NCBI RefSeq assembly: GCF_900107155.1
Contig: NZ_FNOX01000008.1
Coordinates: 214,389 to 278,388 of the forward strand
Direction of reading: 5' to 3'
Length of the DNA stretch: 64,000 nt
Source: Pseudomonas salomonii
Lineage (GTDB): Bacteria; Pseudomonadota; Gammaproteobacteria; Pseudomonadales; Pseudomonadaceae
Shown: positions 40,453-49,100 of the stretch, in pieces
Layout of the letters: the number at the start of each line of letters is the position of its first letter
Position numbering within the stretch: the first letter of the stretch is position 1
Notes under the pieces: model-generated
Seen by the model: only the letters and a program-made list of their open reading frames with translations
The model's database searches: none
What the model was told of the DNA's origin: nothing
Translations under genes and position numbers: made by a program

Positions 40453-41274
40453 ATGCGCACCATTGATCTGGCCGGTGTTCCCGTGCCTGTCATCGGCCAA
40501 GGCACCTGGCGCATGGGTGAAAACCCGGACCTGCGCAAAGCCGAAGTCACCGCGTTGCAATTGGGTATCGACGAGGGCATGAGCCTGATCGACACCGCTG
40601 AAATGTACGGCGAAGGCGGCGCCGAAGAGGTGGTGGGCGAGGCCATTCGCGGCAAGCGCGAGCAGGTGTTCCTGGTGAGTAAAATCTACCCTCACAATGC
40701 CAGCCACAAGGGCGTGCCGCGTGCCTGTGAGGCCAGCCTCAAGCGCCTCGGCACTGACTATATCGACCTGTACCTGCTGCACTGGCGCGGCCAGTACCCG
40801 CTTGAAGAAACCGTCGAAGCATTTGAACGTCTGCGCGAGGCAGGCAAGATCGGCCGCTGGGGTGTTTCCAACTTTGACGTCGCCGACCTGCAGGAACTTG
40901 CATCTCCCAACTGTGCGACCAACCAGGTGCTCTACAACATTGAAGAGCGGGGTATCGAGTTCGACCTGTTGCCCTGGTGGCAACAGCACCATTTGCCACT
41001 GATGGCGTACTGCCCAATCGCCCAGGGCGGCGAACTGCTGTCCAGCCCGACCCTCAAGCAAATTGCCCACCGACATGAGGCCACCCCGGCACAGATCGCC
41101 CTGGCCTGGGTACTGCGCCAGGACGGTGTGATTGCCATCCCCAAGGCGGTGAGCCCCGAGCATGTGCGGCTTAACGCAAACGCCGCGAAACTGGTGCTCG
41201 ACGAGCATGATCTGGATGCGATCGACCGCGTGTTCGGCGCACCCAAGCGCAAGCATCCACTGTCAATGGTCTAG
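40453..41274 (+). CDS. Aldo/keto reductase
   Basis: A 273-residue NADPH-dependent oxidoreductase with the (alpha/beta)8 fold. The catalytic tetrad is visible: Asp and Tyr in LIDTAEMYGEGGAEE, Lys in VFLVSKIYP, and His in LYLLHWRGQYPL. The cofactor segment QIALAWVLRQDGVIAIPKAV lies near the C-terminus. It starts at 40453 with AGGAGG. The substrate is unknown. A strong hairpin follows the stop codon. Confidence 0.9.
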   Translation: MRTIDLAGVPVPVIGQGTWRMGENPDLRKAEVTALQLGIDEGMSLIDTAEMYGEGGAEEVVGEAIRGKREQVFLVSKIYPHNASHKGVPRACEASLKRLGTDYIDLYLLHWRGQYPLEETVEAFERLREAGKIGRWGVSNFDVADLQELASPNCATNQVLYNIEERGIEFDLLPWWQQHHLPLMAYCPIAQGGELLSSPTLKQIAHRHEATPAQIALAWVLRQDGVIAIPKAVSPEHVRLNANAAKLVLDEHDLDAIDRVFGAPKRKHPLSMV

Positions 41275-41280
41275 CAGACC

Positions 41281-41317
41281 CGCAGAAACGGTGCCGTCCA
41301 TGGCCGCCGTTTCTGCG
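41281..41317. terminator. Hairpin between convergent genes, candidate terminator
   Basis: The arm CGCAGAAACGG (41281-41291) pairs perfectly with CCGTTTCTGCG (41307-41317) around a 15-base loop. It lies between the stop codons of the aldo/keto reductase and hcp. No T-run follows, so it may act as a transcript-end hairpin or a weak bidirectional terminator. Confidence 0.55.
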
Positions 41318-41327
41318 TCACCCAGGG

Positions 41328-41843
41328 TTAGCCGGCGACCGGGCTACGCCAGTCGTCCGAGCCGGAAGTGCCCGCTACTTCGTGCGTCCAGATGATCTTG
41401 CGATAGGTGAAATGCACGTCTTCCAGATGCGTGAAGTGCGCGTTTTCCGGTGCCTGGCAGTTGGGCATGCGTGACTGGATGTCCACGATGGTCGCCCCCT
41501 CAAGCTCGATGGTGAAATAGTGTTCCTGGGTGCCGGCCGAAGAGGTACGGAACCATTGCAGTTGGCATTTGACTTCCTCGCCACTGGTCAGCGCGCTGAA
41601 CAGCAGGGGCGATGATTTATCGAAGACCTTGCTGATCATCAGCGGTTTGTGAACGCGCTGGCCGGTTGGCTGACCGGATTGCGGGTCACGGGGAATGATC
41701 ACCTGGTGCGAAAAGGCCTGGACCAGGATCTGGTCTTCATGGCCCTCCTGGTAAATGTTGCCTACCGAGTCCTGGGTGAACGTGCCTGCCGTAATCAGTC
41801 CTTGTTTGACACCGGTGATCGAGAGGTATGCGGGTGTTGGCAT
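41328..41843 (-). CDS. hcp: Hcp, type VI secretion tube protein
   Basis: A 171-residue Hcp. It begins MPTPAYLSITGVKQGLITAG and includes GNIYQEGHEDQILVQAFSHQ, the RDPQSGQPTGQRVHKPLMIS core and the C-terminal ITWTHEV-like end IIWTHEVAGTSGSDDWRSPV. This is the canonical length with no C-terminal effector extension, so it is structural: hexameric rings stack to form the tube. It is transcribed away from tssA across 479 bases. ATG 41843 follows AAGGAAA; the longer frame is not used. Confidence 0.95.
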   Translation of the reverse strand: MPTPAYLSITGVKQGLITAGTFTQDSVGNIYQEGHEDQILVQAFSHQVIIPRDPQSGQPTGQRVHKPLMISKVFDKSSPLLFSALTSGEEVKCQLQWFRTSSAGTQEHYFTIELEGATIVDIQSRMPNCQAPENAHFTHLEDVHFTYRKIIWTHEVAGTSGSDDWRSPVAG

Positions 41844-42322
41844 GACGGGTTTCCTTGCCTGATGGATGAAGTAGTAGCCAGCCGTAGTTGTGCCGGCTGG
41901 GCAAGTTCCTATAACAAGAAGCGTGCCTGAAATTAACAAGCCCAGTAAAAGCAGGGGGTTTGCTTGTTATTGAACTTGATTTCATTAAAGGCGTGGATGT
42001 TTTAATCAGATTTAAATGAAATTGGTTGCGCGGAAGTGTGCATTAATTTGCTCGTCTAGCTTTTTCGTGTGCTTGTTGGGGGAGAGGTTTAATTGAACGT
42101 GGTGTGTTGGTTTTGCTGCGCAAAATGGTGCGCACGCCAATGATTTAGGGGTTTGTAGGAAAATCCTTAAGTGCGGTTTTGACACTTGCTGGATGTTATT
42201 TGTCCGGCTAGTGTTTGCGAACTTCGTGGAGAGAATGGCGAGGTTTTTATAATCGTATTTTTTGCACCTGAGTGTGCTTCAGGTGCGTGGAATTTAATGT
42301 TTTAAATGGTGTGCGGCCCAAA
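41844..42322. promoter_or_regulatory. Divergent regulatory region between hcp and the tss operon
   Basis: A 479-base AT-rich gap with no convincing open frame. It must contain leftward promoter elements for hcp and rightward ones for tssA. A TATAAT (42248-42253) and a palindrome just downstream are the only clear signals. I searched for the -24/-12 sigma-54 pattern and found only near-misses with the wrong spacing. The low GC contrasts sharply with the flanking genes. Confidence 0.5.
42248..42286 (+). promoter_or_regulatory. Candidate -10 box and palindrome before tssA
   Basis: A perfect TATAAT lies at 42248-42253 without a good -35, suggesting an activator-dependent promoter. The palindrome GCACCTGA (42264-42271) and TCAGGTGC (42279-42286), eight bases each around a seven-base spacer, begins about where transcription would start. 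It could be an operator or a 5' stem-loop in the tss mRNA. Confidence 0.45.
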
Positions 42323-43906
42323 ATGGATTATTCAGGCGCTTTGTGTGGTTATTATCTTGAACTTGCCTTAGTGCCCTGTTCGCCAGGTAACTATGCCGGC
42401 GCAGACATGCGCTTTTCAAGTGAATATGAGGCTTTGGAAGCCGAGCTTGGCAAGCTGCAATCGATGCATGTCAGCACCCAGCCGGACTGGCAGGTGGTCA
42501 TGCAGATCAGCGAAGGCCTGTTGCGTCAGCACACCAAGGATCTGCGAGTGGCGGCCTGGTTGACCTGGGCGTTGTACCAACGCGAATCTTTTCCAGGGCT
42601 GTTGGCGGGCCTGGGGTTGATGCGTCATTTGTGTGAGCACCATTGGGCGGTTGTCTATCCGCAAAAAATGCGCACCCGTGGCGCCGCACTGGGCTGGTTG
42701 GCGCTGCGCCTGGAGCAGGTGTTTGCACACAACGTTTCGCTCAAGGATCAACAGCCACTATTTCGCAGCATGCTTGAGCACCTGGCGCACCTTGATCAGC
42801 TCTGGTCTGCGCACTTGAGTGATGAGGCGCCGCTGTTGCTGCCGCTGCGCAGGCAGTTGACGCAGCGGTTGGAGCAGGCCGTACAAGCAGAACTGCCAGA
42901 AGCCGTTTCGGCGGGTGTGATTGCTCAGGTCAAGCAGGCGGCGACGCGGTTGCTGAGCCCCGAGCCGGCAACAGGTCATGAAAAAACAGGCAACCCTGCG
43001 ATAGCCAGCGAAAAAGAGGCCCACAAGTCACTGCGCACGTTGCAGGAGCATGGACGGCACTTATGCAACTGGTGGCTGCGCCAGGATGCGACCGACCTGC
43101 GCGCCTTGCGCCTTAACCGGGCACTGACCTGGCTGGCGCTCAACAGCTACCCCGACGCTGACAGCGACCGGCTCACGGTGCTGCGTGGCCCGACGCCCGA
43201 CAAGCTCAAGCGCTACCGGGAGCGTTTTGCCCAAGGGCATTACGGCGAACTGTTGCTTGAGCTTGAGGCCAGCCTGGCGGGGGCGTTGTTCTGGTTTGAC
43301 GGCTTGCGCATGGTCTGGGAATGCCTTGAGGCCTTGCAGGCCGATCTGGCCATGACCGAACTCGAAGTCAGCTTCGCGCTGTTACTGCAACGGCTGCCGG
43401 ACCTGCCCGAATTCAGGTTTCACGGGGGTGCGCCATTTGCCGATACCGCCACCCGGGACTGGATCACGCTTCAGGTCGCTCGGCACTTGCAGCCGCCTGC
43501 GCCGTCCGGCGTGGTGGTGGATGCCAACGCCGAACCCTGGGAGGCGGCCTTGCAAGAGGTCATGCCCAGGTTGCGCAAGGACGGGCTCAAGGAGGCAATA
43601 CACGACCTCAAGCAGGGTATGCACAGCGCACGCAGCGAGCGCGCGCGTTTTCATTGGCGGCTGGCACTGGCGCGGTTGTGCATATCGGCAGGCAAGCATG
43701 AGCTGGCGAAGGTGCAGCTGGAAGGCCTGGACCACGAGCTTCAGCGCGCCGGTCTGGATCGTTGGGAGCCGGAACTGGCACTGCAGGTTGCACAGCTTTT
43801 GTATCGCTGTTGCGAGCTTTTGCCGCAAAACCAGGCCATACGCGAGCGCAAGGAAAGTACCCACCGAAGGCTCTGCCACTTCGATGTTGAAGCGGTACTT
43901 GAATAG
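42323..43906 (+). CDS. tssA: TssA, T6SS baseplate/tail-assembly protein
   Basis: A 527-residue TssA (ImpA_N domain at residues about 10-130, with FSSEYEALEAELGKLQSMHV and VAAWLTWALYQRESFPGLLA). A long middle helical region follows, and the C-terminal domain carries LHELLEG-like helical repeats (HELAKVQLEGLDHELQRAGL). TssA links the baseplate to the growing tail and caps the distal end. The frame opens at 42272 but begins with a GTG, and ATG 42323 (MDYSGALCGYYLELAL) fits family starts. It opens the rightward operon. Confidence 0.9.
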   Translation: MDYSGALCGYYLELALVPCSPGNYAGADMRFSSEYEALEAELGKLQSMHVSTQPDWQVVMQISEGLLRQHTKDLRVAAWLTWALYQRESFPGLLAGLGLMRHLCEHHWAVVYPQKMRTRGAALGWLALRLEQVFAHNVSLKDQQPLFRSMLEHLAHLDQLWSAHLSDEAPLLLPLRRQLTQRLEQAVQAELPEAVSAGVIAQVKQAATRLLSPEPATGHEKTGNPAIASEKEAHKSLRTLQEHGRHLCNWWLRQDATDLRALRLNRALTWLALNSYPDADSDRLTVLRGPTPDKLKRYRERFAQGHYGELLLELEASLAGALFWFDGLRMVWECLEALQADLAMTELEVSFALLLQRLPDLPEFRFHGGAPFADTATRDWITLQVARHLQPPAPSGVVVDANAEPWEAALQEVMPRLRKDGLKEAIHDLKQGMHSARSERARFHWRLALARLCISAGKHELAKVQLEGLDHELQRAGLDRWEPELALQVAQLLYRCCELLPQNQAIRERKESTHRRLCHFDVEAVLE

Positions 43907-43939
43907 GCTTTTGAACCCCCTCGAAAAAGGAGATTTACC

Positions 43940-44437
43940 GTGGCCAAAGAAGGTTCGGTAGCACCCAAGGAACGTATCAATATCACCTTCAAGCCCGCCG
44001 TCGGGGGCGCCCAGGAAGAGGTCGAGCTACCGCTGAAGTTGCTGGTGCTGGGCGACTTCGCCCAGCGCGAAGACCCACGCAAGCTCGAAGACCGCAAGCC
44101 GATCGGTATCGACAAGCACACCTTTGATGACGTGCTGGCCAAACAGGCACTGGCGTTGACCCTGAGCGTGCCGAATCGCCTGCAGGAACAGCCCGATATC
44201 GAAGCGCTGTCGATCCATGTGCGGGTCAACTCGATGAAGGATTTCACCCCGGCGAACCTGGTCGAGCAAATTCCGGAGCTGCAAAAGCTCATGGCGCTGC
44301 GTGAAGCGCTGATGGCCCTCAAGGGGCCGTTGGGTAACACGCCGAGCTTTCGCAAGGCGATCGAACAGGCGCTGGCGGATGACGACTCCCGCGCCCGGGT
44401 ATTGGCCGAACTGGGGTTGAGTGACCCCGCAGCCTGA
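43940..44437 (+). CDS. tssB: TssB, T6SS small sheath subunit
   Basis: A 165-residue VipA/TssB. It has RINITFKPAVGGAQEEVELP, the KLLVLGDFAQREDPRKLEDR block and LSIHVRVNSMKDFTPANLVE, all conserved in sheath small subunits. With TssC it forms the contractile sheath. The start is GTG 43940 behind AAAAGGAGA. It is followed 26 bases later by tssC. Confidence 0.95.
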   Translation: MAKEGSVAPKERINITFKPAVGGAQEEVELPLKLLVLGDFAQREDPRKLEDRKPIGIDKHTFDDVLAKQALALTLSVPNRLQEQPDIEALSIHVRVNSMKDFTPANLVEQIPELQKLMALREALMALKGPLGNTPSFRKAIEQALADDDSRARVLAELGLSDPAA

Positions 44438-44463
44438 CATTTTCAGTGAAGGAAACTGATGCC

Positions 44464-45939
44464 ATGACCATCCCACAGCATGCGCTGCCCACCCGAATGG
44501 CTGACGAGCACAGCATTCTCGATACCATCATTGCCCAGACACTGCTGAGCGCGGATGACGAGGCCTACAGTATTGCCAAACGCGGTGTCTCGGCGTTTAT
44601 CGAAGAGCTTGTCAAACCGCACAACAGCGGCGAGCCGGTCAAGAAGCGCCTGGTCGATCGAATGATCGCCGAGATCGACATGAAACTCAGCGAGCAAATG
44701 GATGAAATTCTTCATCACCCGGATTTCCAGGCGCTGGAAGCTGCCTGGAGGGGGTTGCACCTGCTCGTCGATCGCACCAATTTTCGCGAGAACATCAAGA
44801 TCGAACTGCTGAACGTCTCACGACAGGACCTGCTGGACGATTTCGAAGACTCCCCGGAAACCACTCAGTCCGGGCTGTACAAGCATATTTACAGTGCCGA
44901 GTATGGCCAGTTCGGCGGCCAGCCCGTGGGTGCCATCATTGCCAACTACTTCCTTGGGCCCAGCGCGCCGGATGTGAAGCTGATGCAATACGTTTCCAGT
45001 GTTGCCTGCATGGCCCATGCACCGTTTATTGCCGCCGCAGGGCCGAGCTTTTTCGGTTTGGAAAGCTTTACCGGTTTGCCTGACATGAAGGACCTCAAGG
45101 ATCATTTCGAGGGGCCTCAATTTGCCAAATGGCAAAGCTTTCGTCAGAGCGAAGACGCCCGTTACATTGGCCTGACCGTGCCGCGGTTCCTGTTGCGTAC
45201 CCCTTACGATCCCCTTGAGTGCCCGGTCAAGACATTTGCCTACCAGGAAAACGTGGTCAACAGCCACGAACACTATTTGTGGGGCAATACCGCGTTTGCC
45301 TTTGCCACCCGGCTGACGGACAGTTTTGCCCGCTTTCGCTGGTGCCCGAACATTATCGGCCCGCAAAGCGGTGGCGCGGTGGAAGACCTGCCCCTGCATC
45401 ACTTCCAGAGCATGGGAGAAATTGAAACCAAGATCCCGACCGAAGTGCTGGTCTCTGACCGTCGCGAGTACGAACTTGCGCAGGAAGGCTTTATTGCCCT
45501 GACCATGCGCAAAGGCAGTGATAACGCAGCGTTCTTTTCCGCCAGCTCGGTACAAAAACCCAAGTATTTCGGTAACAGCGCCGAGGGCAAGGAAGCTGAG
45601 TTGAACTACCGCCTGGGAACGCAACTGCCCTACATGATGGTGGTCAACCGGCTGGCGCATTATCTCAAGGTGTTGCAGCGCGAGCAGTTGGGTTCATGGA
45701 AGGAGCGTACCGACCTGGAACTGGAACTCAACAAATGGATCCGCCAATACGTTGCCGACCAGGAAAACCCCAGCGCCGAAGTGCGTGGGCGACGCCCATT
45801 GCGGGCTGCTCGCATCGTGGTCAGTGATGTCGAGGGCGAACCGGGTTGGTACCGCGTCAACCTCAGTGTACGGCCGCACTTCAAGTACATGGGCGCGGAC
45901 TTCACCTTGTCCCTCGTCGGCAAACTCGACAAAGAATGA
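44464..45939 (+). CDS. tssC: TssC, T6SS large sheath subunit
   Basis: A 491-residue VipB/TssC. Conserved stretches include DFQALEAAWRGLHLLVDRTN, FRENIKIELLNVSRQDLLDD and NCQMPY-like ALTMRKGSDNAAFFSASSV. With TssB it builds the sheath whose contraction drives the Hcp tube. The frame opens at a GTG at 44446, but ATG 44464 has AAGGAA at nine bases and is preferred. It overlaps tssE by four bases. Confidence 0.95.
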   Translation: MTIPQHALPTRMADEHSILDTIIAQTLLSADDEAYSIAKRGVSAFIEELVKPHNSGEPVKKRLVDRMIAEIDMKLSEQMDEILHHPDFQALEAAWRGLHLLVDRTNFRENIKIELLNVSRQDLLDDFEDSPETTQSGLYKHIYSAEYGQFGGQPVGAIIANYFLGPSAPDVKLMQYVSSVACMAHAPFIAAAGPSFFGLESFTGLPDMKDLKDHFEGPQFAKWQSFRQSEDARYIGLTVPRFLLRTPYDPLECPVKTFAYQENVVNSHEHYLWGNTAFAFATRLTDSFARFRWCPNIIGPQSGGAVEDLPLHHFQSMGEIETKIPTEVLVSDRREYELAQEGFIALTMRKGSDNAAFFSASSVQKPKYFGNSAEGKEAELNYRLGTQLPYMMVVNRLAHYLKVLQREQLGSWKERTDLELELNKWIRQYVADQENPSAEVRGRRPLRAARIVVSDVEGEPGWYRVNLSVRPHFKYMGADFTLSLVGKLDKE

Positions 45940-46355
45940 GAAAGGGGCAGGGGATACCCGACTATCGCAGCCTGTTTGAGCGTCTCGAAGGCCTGGCACC
46001 CGCCAGGGCCGGCAGCGTAGCGTCGATCGCCGCGCACTTGGAGAACATGCTCGGCACACGTGCAGGCAGTGTCTTGACGCTGCCAGACTACGGGCTGCCC
46101 GACCTCAATGACATGCGCTTGAGCCTGCATGAGTCATTGAGCCAGTCGCGGCTGTCGATTGAACGGTTCATCCAGGTATACGAACCACGTCTGTCGAATG
46201 TGCGTGTCAGGGGCTTGCCCGATACCGGCAACCCTTTGGTCCTGGCGTTTGTGATTGAGGCGACACTGCTCATCGACGGCGTTGTGCAACCGGTGGTTTT
46301 TAATGCGCAGTTGGCCGGTGGTGGTCAGGTTGAGGTACAGCCTGATGTCCTTTAA
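45936..46355 (+). CDS. tssE: TssE, T6SS baseplate gp25-like protein
   Basis: A 139-residue gp25-like lysozyme-fold protein without lysozyme activity. It has PDYRSLFERLEGLAP and the family core LTLPDYGLPDLNDMRLSLHE, with the conserved LSNVRVRGLPDTGNPLVLAF strand pair. It forms part of the baseplate wedge. Its ATG overlaps the tssC stop as ATGA, and its end overlaps tssF by 11 bases. Confidence 0.9.
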   Translation: MRKGQGIPDYRSLFERLEGLAPARAGSVASIAAHLENMLGTRAGSVLTLPDYGLPDLNDMRLSLHESLSQSRLSIERFIQVYEPRLSNVRVRGLPDTGNPLVLAFVIEATLLIDGVVQPVVFNAQLAGGGQVEVQPDVL

Positions 46356-48132
46356 CCACTTTTACCAAAGTGAACTCAGTGCCTTGCGCCAACTTGGGCG
46401 GCGTTTTGCTGAGCGTAATCCTGCCTTGGCACCTTTTCTCGCCGATTCAGGCCAGGATCCGGATGTAGAGCGTCTATTGGAAGGCTTTGCGTTCCTGACC
46501 GGGCGCTTGCGCCAGAAGCTTGCCGACGAGCTTCCAGAGCTGACTCATTCATTGATGCATCTGTTGTGGCCCAACTATATGCGGCCACTGCCGGCCTTCA
46601 GCATCTTGCAGTTTGACCCGTTGAAACATGCGTGCACCACGGTCAGCGTAGAACGGGACACGCCGGTTGAAAGCGTGCTGGTCAATGGTGAGCGCTGCCG
46701 CTTTCGTACCTGCTACGCCACCCAGGTGCTGGCGCTGCAACTGAGCCGCCTGGAGTACGTGGCCCAGGGCGCACAAACGCTCCTCAACCTGCGCATGGAG
46801 ATGAGCGTGGAGGGCAATTTGAGTCAGTTGGCATTCGATCAATTGCGCTTGCACCTGGCGGGTGATCGGCAGGTGAGCCAAGGTTTGTACCTGAGCCTGC
46901 TGCGTCATCTGGAAGGCATCGAACTGCGGCTCTTTGACCATGAAGGGCTGGTGATCAGTGATCGCGAGGGCCAGCCGTTGTCGCTGCGGCTTGCTGCAAA
47001 CCAGGTAAAACCGGTGGGGTTCGATGAGGAACATGCACTGATTCCCTATCCGGCGAACACTTTTTGCGGCTATCGCCACCTGCAGGAGTATTTTGCGTTT
47101 GCGGACAAGTATCTGTTTGTCGATGTACTCGGGCTGGATGCGTTACAGGCGTTGCCACATGAACTGCTCAAGCGGGCCAGGTGTGTAGAGCTGCGTTTCA
47201 AGTTAAACCACCACGCGCAGGCGACGTACCGTCCCACTCTGGACAACGTAAAGCTGTATTGCACGCCCATTGCCAACCTGTTCAAACATGATGCAGTGCC
47301 GATTCGCCTGGATGGCAAGCAGGATGAGTACCTGCTGCTGCCGGGTGGCATAGCGCGGGGCAATGCCGCGGTCTTTTCCGTGGACCAGGTGACCGGATGG
47401 CGCCCGGGTGGGCTGGGCTACCAGGCGTATGTGCCGTTCGAATCCTTCGAGCATGGCAGTGGCAATGCCACTTCAGCGCGCACGCCCAGCTACAGCATTC
47501 GTCAGCGTTCGTCGGTGCAAAGTGCCGAACTGGATACCTGGTTGAGTTTTGGTATTGGCCCAGGCCATGAGCAGGAAACCCTCTCGATTGAATTGACCTG
47601 CACCAACCACAACTTGCCACAGCTGCTGCAAGTGGGAGAGATCAACCAGCCCTGCGAACAAACACCGGAATTCCTGACGTTTCGCAATATCTGTGCGCCG
47701 ACGGCGAGCTTTGCTCCGCCTCTGGACCAGGACTTCCTCTGGAAGTTGATCAGCAACATGTCGCTCAACTACCTCTCGTTGACCGATACCAGCGCCCTGA
47801 AAGTCATCCTCCAGACCTACGACTTGCCGCGCTATCACGATCGACAGGCACACAACGTCAGTCAGCGAAGACTGGATGCATTGAAGGCCATCCGTCATCA
47901 AGCCGTCGACCGAATGCACCGTGGGCTGCCGATACGCGGCCTGCAAGTCGACCTGAGTATTGACGCCAACGGCTTTGCCGGCCAGGGCGACTTGTTTGTC
48001 TTCGCCTCGGCACTCAATGAGTTTTTTGCCCTCTACGCCGGCCTCAATTCGTATCACGAACTGCGGGTCACCAGCACACAAGGAGACGTGTATCTATGGC
48101 CACCCCGGATGGGTCGGCAGGCCCTGCTTTGA
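46345..48132 (+). CDS. tssF: TssF, T6SS baseplate protein
   Basis: A 595-residue TssF (PF05947). The start MSFNHFYQSELSALRQLGRR and the segments AERNPALAPFLADSGQDPDV and LLEGFAFLTGRLRQKLADEL are diagnostic. It forms the wedge trimer with TssG. The frame opens at 46255 inside tssE, but ATG 46345 is the family start and overlaps the tssE end by 11 bases. It overlaps tssG by 37 bases. Confidence 0.93.
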   Translation: MSFNHFYQSELSALRQLGRRFAERNPALAPFLADSGQDPDVERLLEGFAFLTGRLRQKLADELPELTHSLMHLLWPNYMRPLPAFSILQFDPLKHACTTVSVERDTPVESVLVNGERCRFRTCYATQVLALQLSRLEYVAQGAQTLLNLRMEMSVEGNLSQLAFDQLRLHLAGDRQVSQGLYLSLLRHLEGIELRLFDHEGLVISDREGQPLSLRLAANQVKPVGFDEEHALIPYPANTFCGYRHLQEYFAFADKYLFVDVLGLDALQALPHELLKRARCVELRFKLNHHAQATYRPTLDNVKLYCTPIANLFKHDAVPIRLDGKQDEYLLLPGGIARGNAAVFSVDQVTGWRPGGLGYQAYVPFESFEHGSGNATSARTPSYSIRQRSSVQSAELDTWLSFGIGPGHEQETLSIELTCTNHNLPQLLQVGEINQPCEQTPEFLTFRNICAPTASFAPPLDQDFLWKLISNMSLNYLSLTDTSALKVILQTYDLPRYHDRQAHNVSQRRLDALKAIRHQAVDRMHRGLPIRGLQVDLSIDANGFAGQGDLFVFASALNEFFALYAGLNSYHELRVTSTQGDVYLWPPRMGRQALL

Positions 48133-49088
48133 GCGCTCTAACACGCACAATTCGCGAGTATTCGTTGTTCCAGGCGGTGCTGCAGGTGATCGAACGCCTG
48201 CGCGACAGCCATCCATCGCTGGATGACGACACGTTATATGACTTGCTCGAGTTCCAGGCCAACCCAAGCTTGGGGTTCCCTGGGCACGACATTGACCGGG
48301 TGGCTTTTTTTGTCGAACACGGACAGTTACGCGCTCGCCTGCGGCTTAACGTGCTGGGCCTGTTTGGCGCCGGTTCGCCATTGCCCGGGTTCTATCAAGA
48401 ACAGGCGAGTGGCAGCGTGAGCCGCGGCTTTCTTGACGTATTTCACCATCGCCTGCAGAGGTTGATGCTGCCGATCTGGCGCAAATATCGCTATCGAGCG
48501 AGTTTTCGCACCGACGCCAGTGATGCTTTTTCCGCGCAGATGTTCGCGCTGGTCGGGCTGGGCAGCCACCAGATTCGCGACGCGGCGCAATTGGACTGCA
48601 AGCGATTGTTGCCGTACCTGGGGCTGCTGAGCCTGCGAGTGCACTCGGCCACCTTGATCGAAACGGTGCTGCGTCATTACTTCAAGCACAGCCGTTTGTT
48701 CATAGAGCAATGGGTTGAACGCACGGTGGTTATCGGCCAACAGCAACGCAATCAACTCGGGGCGGCCAACAACGTGCTTGGCGAAGACCTGCTGCTCGGG
48801 CACCAGCTTGCCGATCGCAGCGGCAAGTTCAGGGTGCAGGTCGAGGGCTTGAGCTGGCGGCGCTTTCACGCGTTTCTACCCGCTGGCAGCGCGTGCAAGC
48901 CGTTGTGCTCGCTGGTTCGCCTGATGCTGCGCACGCCACTGGAATATGACGTGCGCCTGGTACTGGCCGAGGGTGAAGTTCGGCCGCTGCATATTGGCGA
49001 GCGCAACGTGTGTCGTCTCGGTTGGACCAGTTGGTTGGGGTACGAGAGTGCCGACGGTGTGGTCACTCTGGCCAGCAACTCTGATTAG
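48096..49088 (+). CDS. tssG: TssG, T6SS baseplate protein
   Basis: A 330-residue TssG (PF06996). It has YSLFQAVLQVIERLRDSHPS, then LGLFGAGSPLPGFYQEQASG and FLDVFHHRLQRLMLPIWRKY, and LLPYLGLLSLRVHSATLIE later. It binds TssF and TssE in the baseplate wedge. The start has AAGGAGA and lies 37 bases inside the end of tssF in another frame. Confidence 0.93.
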   Translation: MATPDGSAGPALSALTRTIREYSLFQAVLQVIERLRDSHPSLDDDTLYDLLEFQANPSLGFPGHDIDRVAFFVEHGQLRARLRLNVLGLFGAGSPLPGFYQEQASGSVSRGFLDVFHHRLQRLMLPIWRKYRYRASFRTDASDAFSAQMFALVGLGSHQIRDAAQLDCKRLLPYLGLLSLRVHSATLIETVLRHYFKHSRLFIEQWVERTVVIGQQQRNQLGAANNVLGEDLLLGHQLADRSGKFRVQVEGLSWRRFHAFLPAGSACKPLCSLVRLMLRTPLEYDVRLVLAEGEVRPLHIGERNVCRLGWTSWLGYESADGVVTLASNSD

Positions 49089-49100
49089 GGACTGATGATT

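Noticed and set aside
41328..41843. Hcp as an evolved effector with a toxic C-terminal domain
   Set aside because: The protein ends at the canonical SGSDDWRSPV terminus, so it is a plain structural Hcp.
42100..42200. Sigma-54-like promoter boxes upstream of tssA
   Set aside because: GG and GC elements occur, but spacings are one or two bases too long in each candidate.
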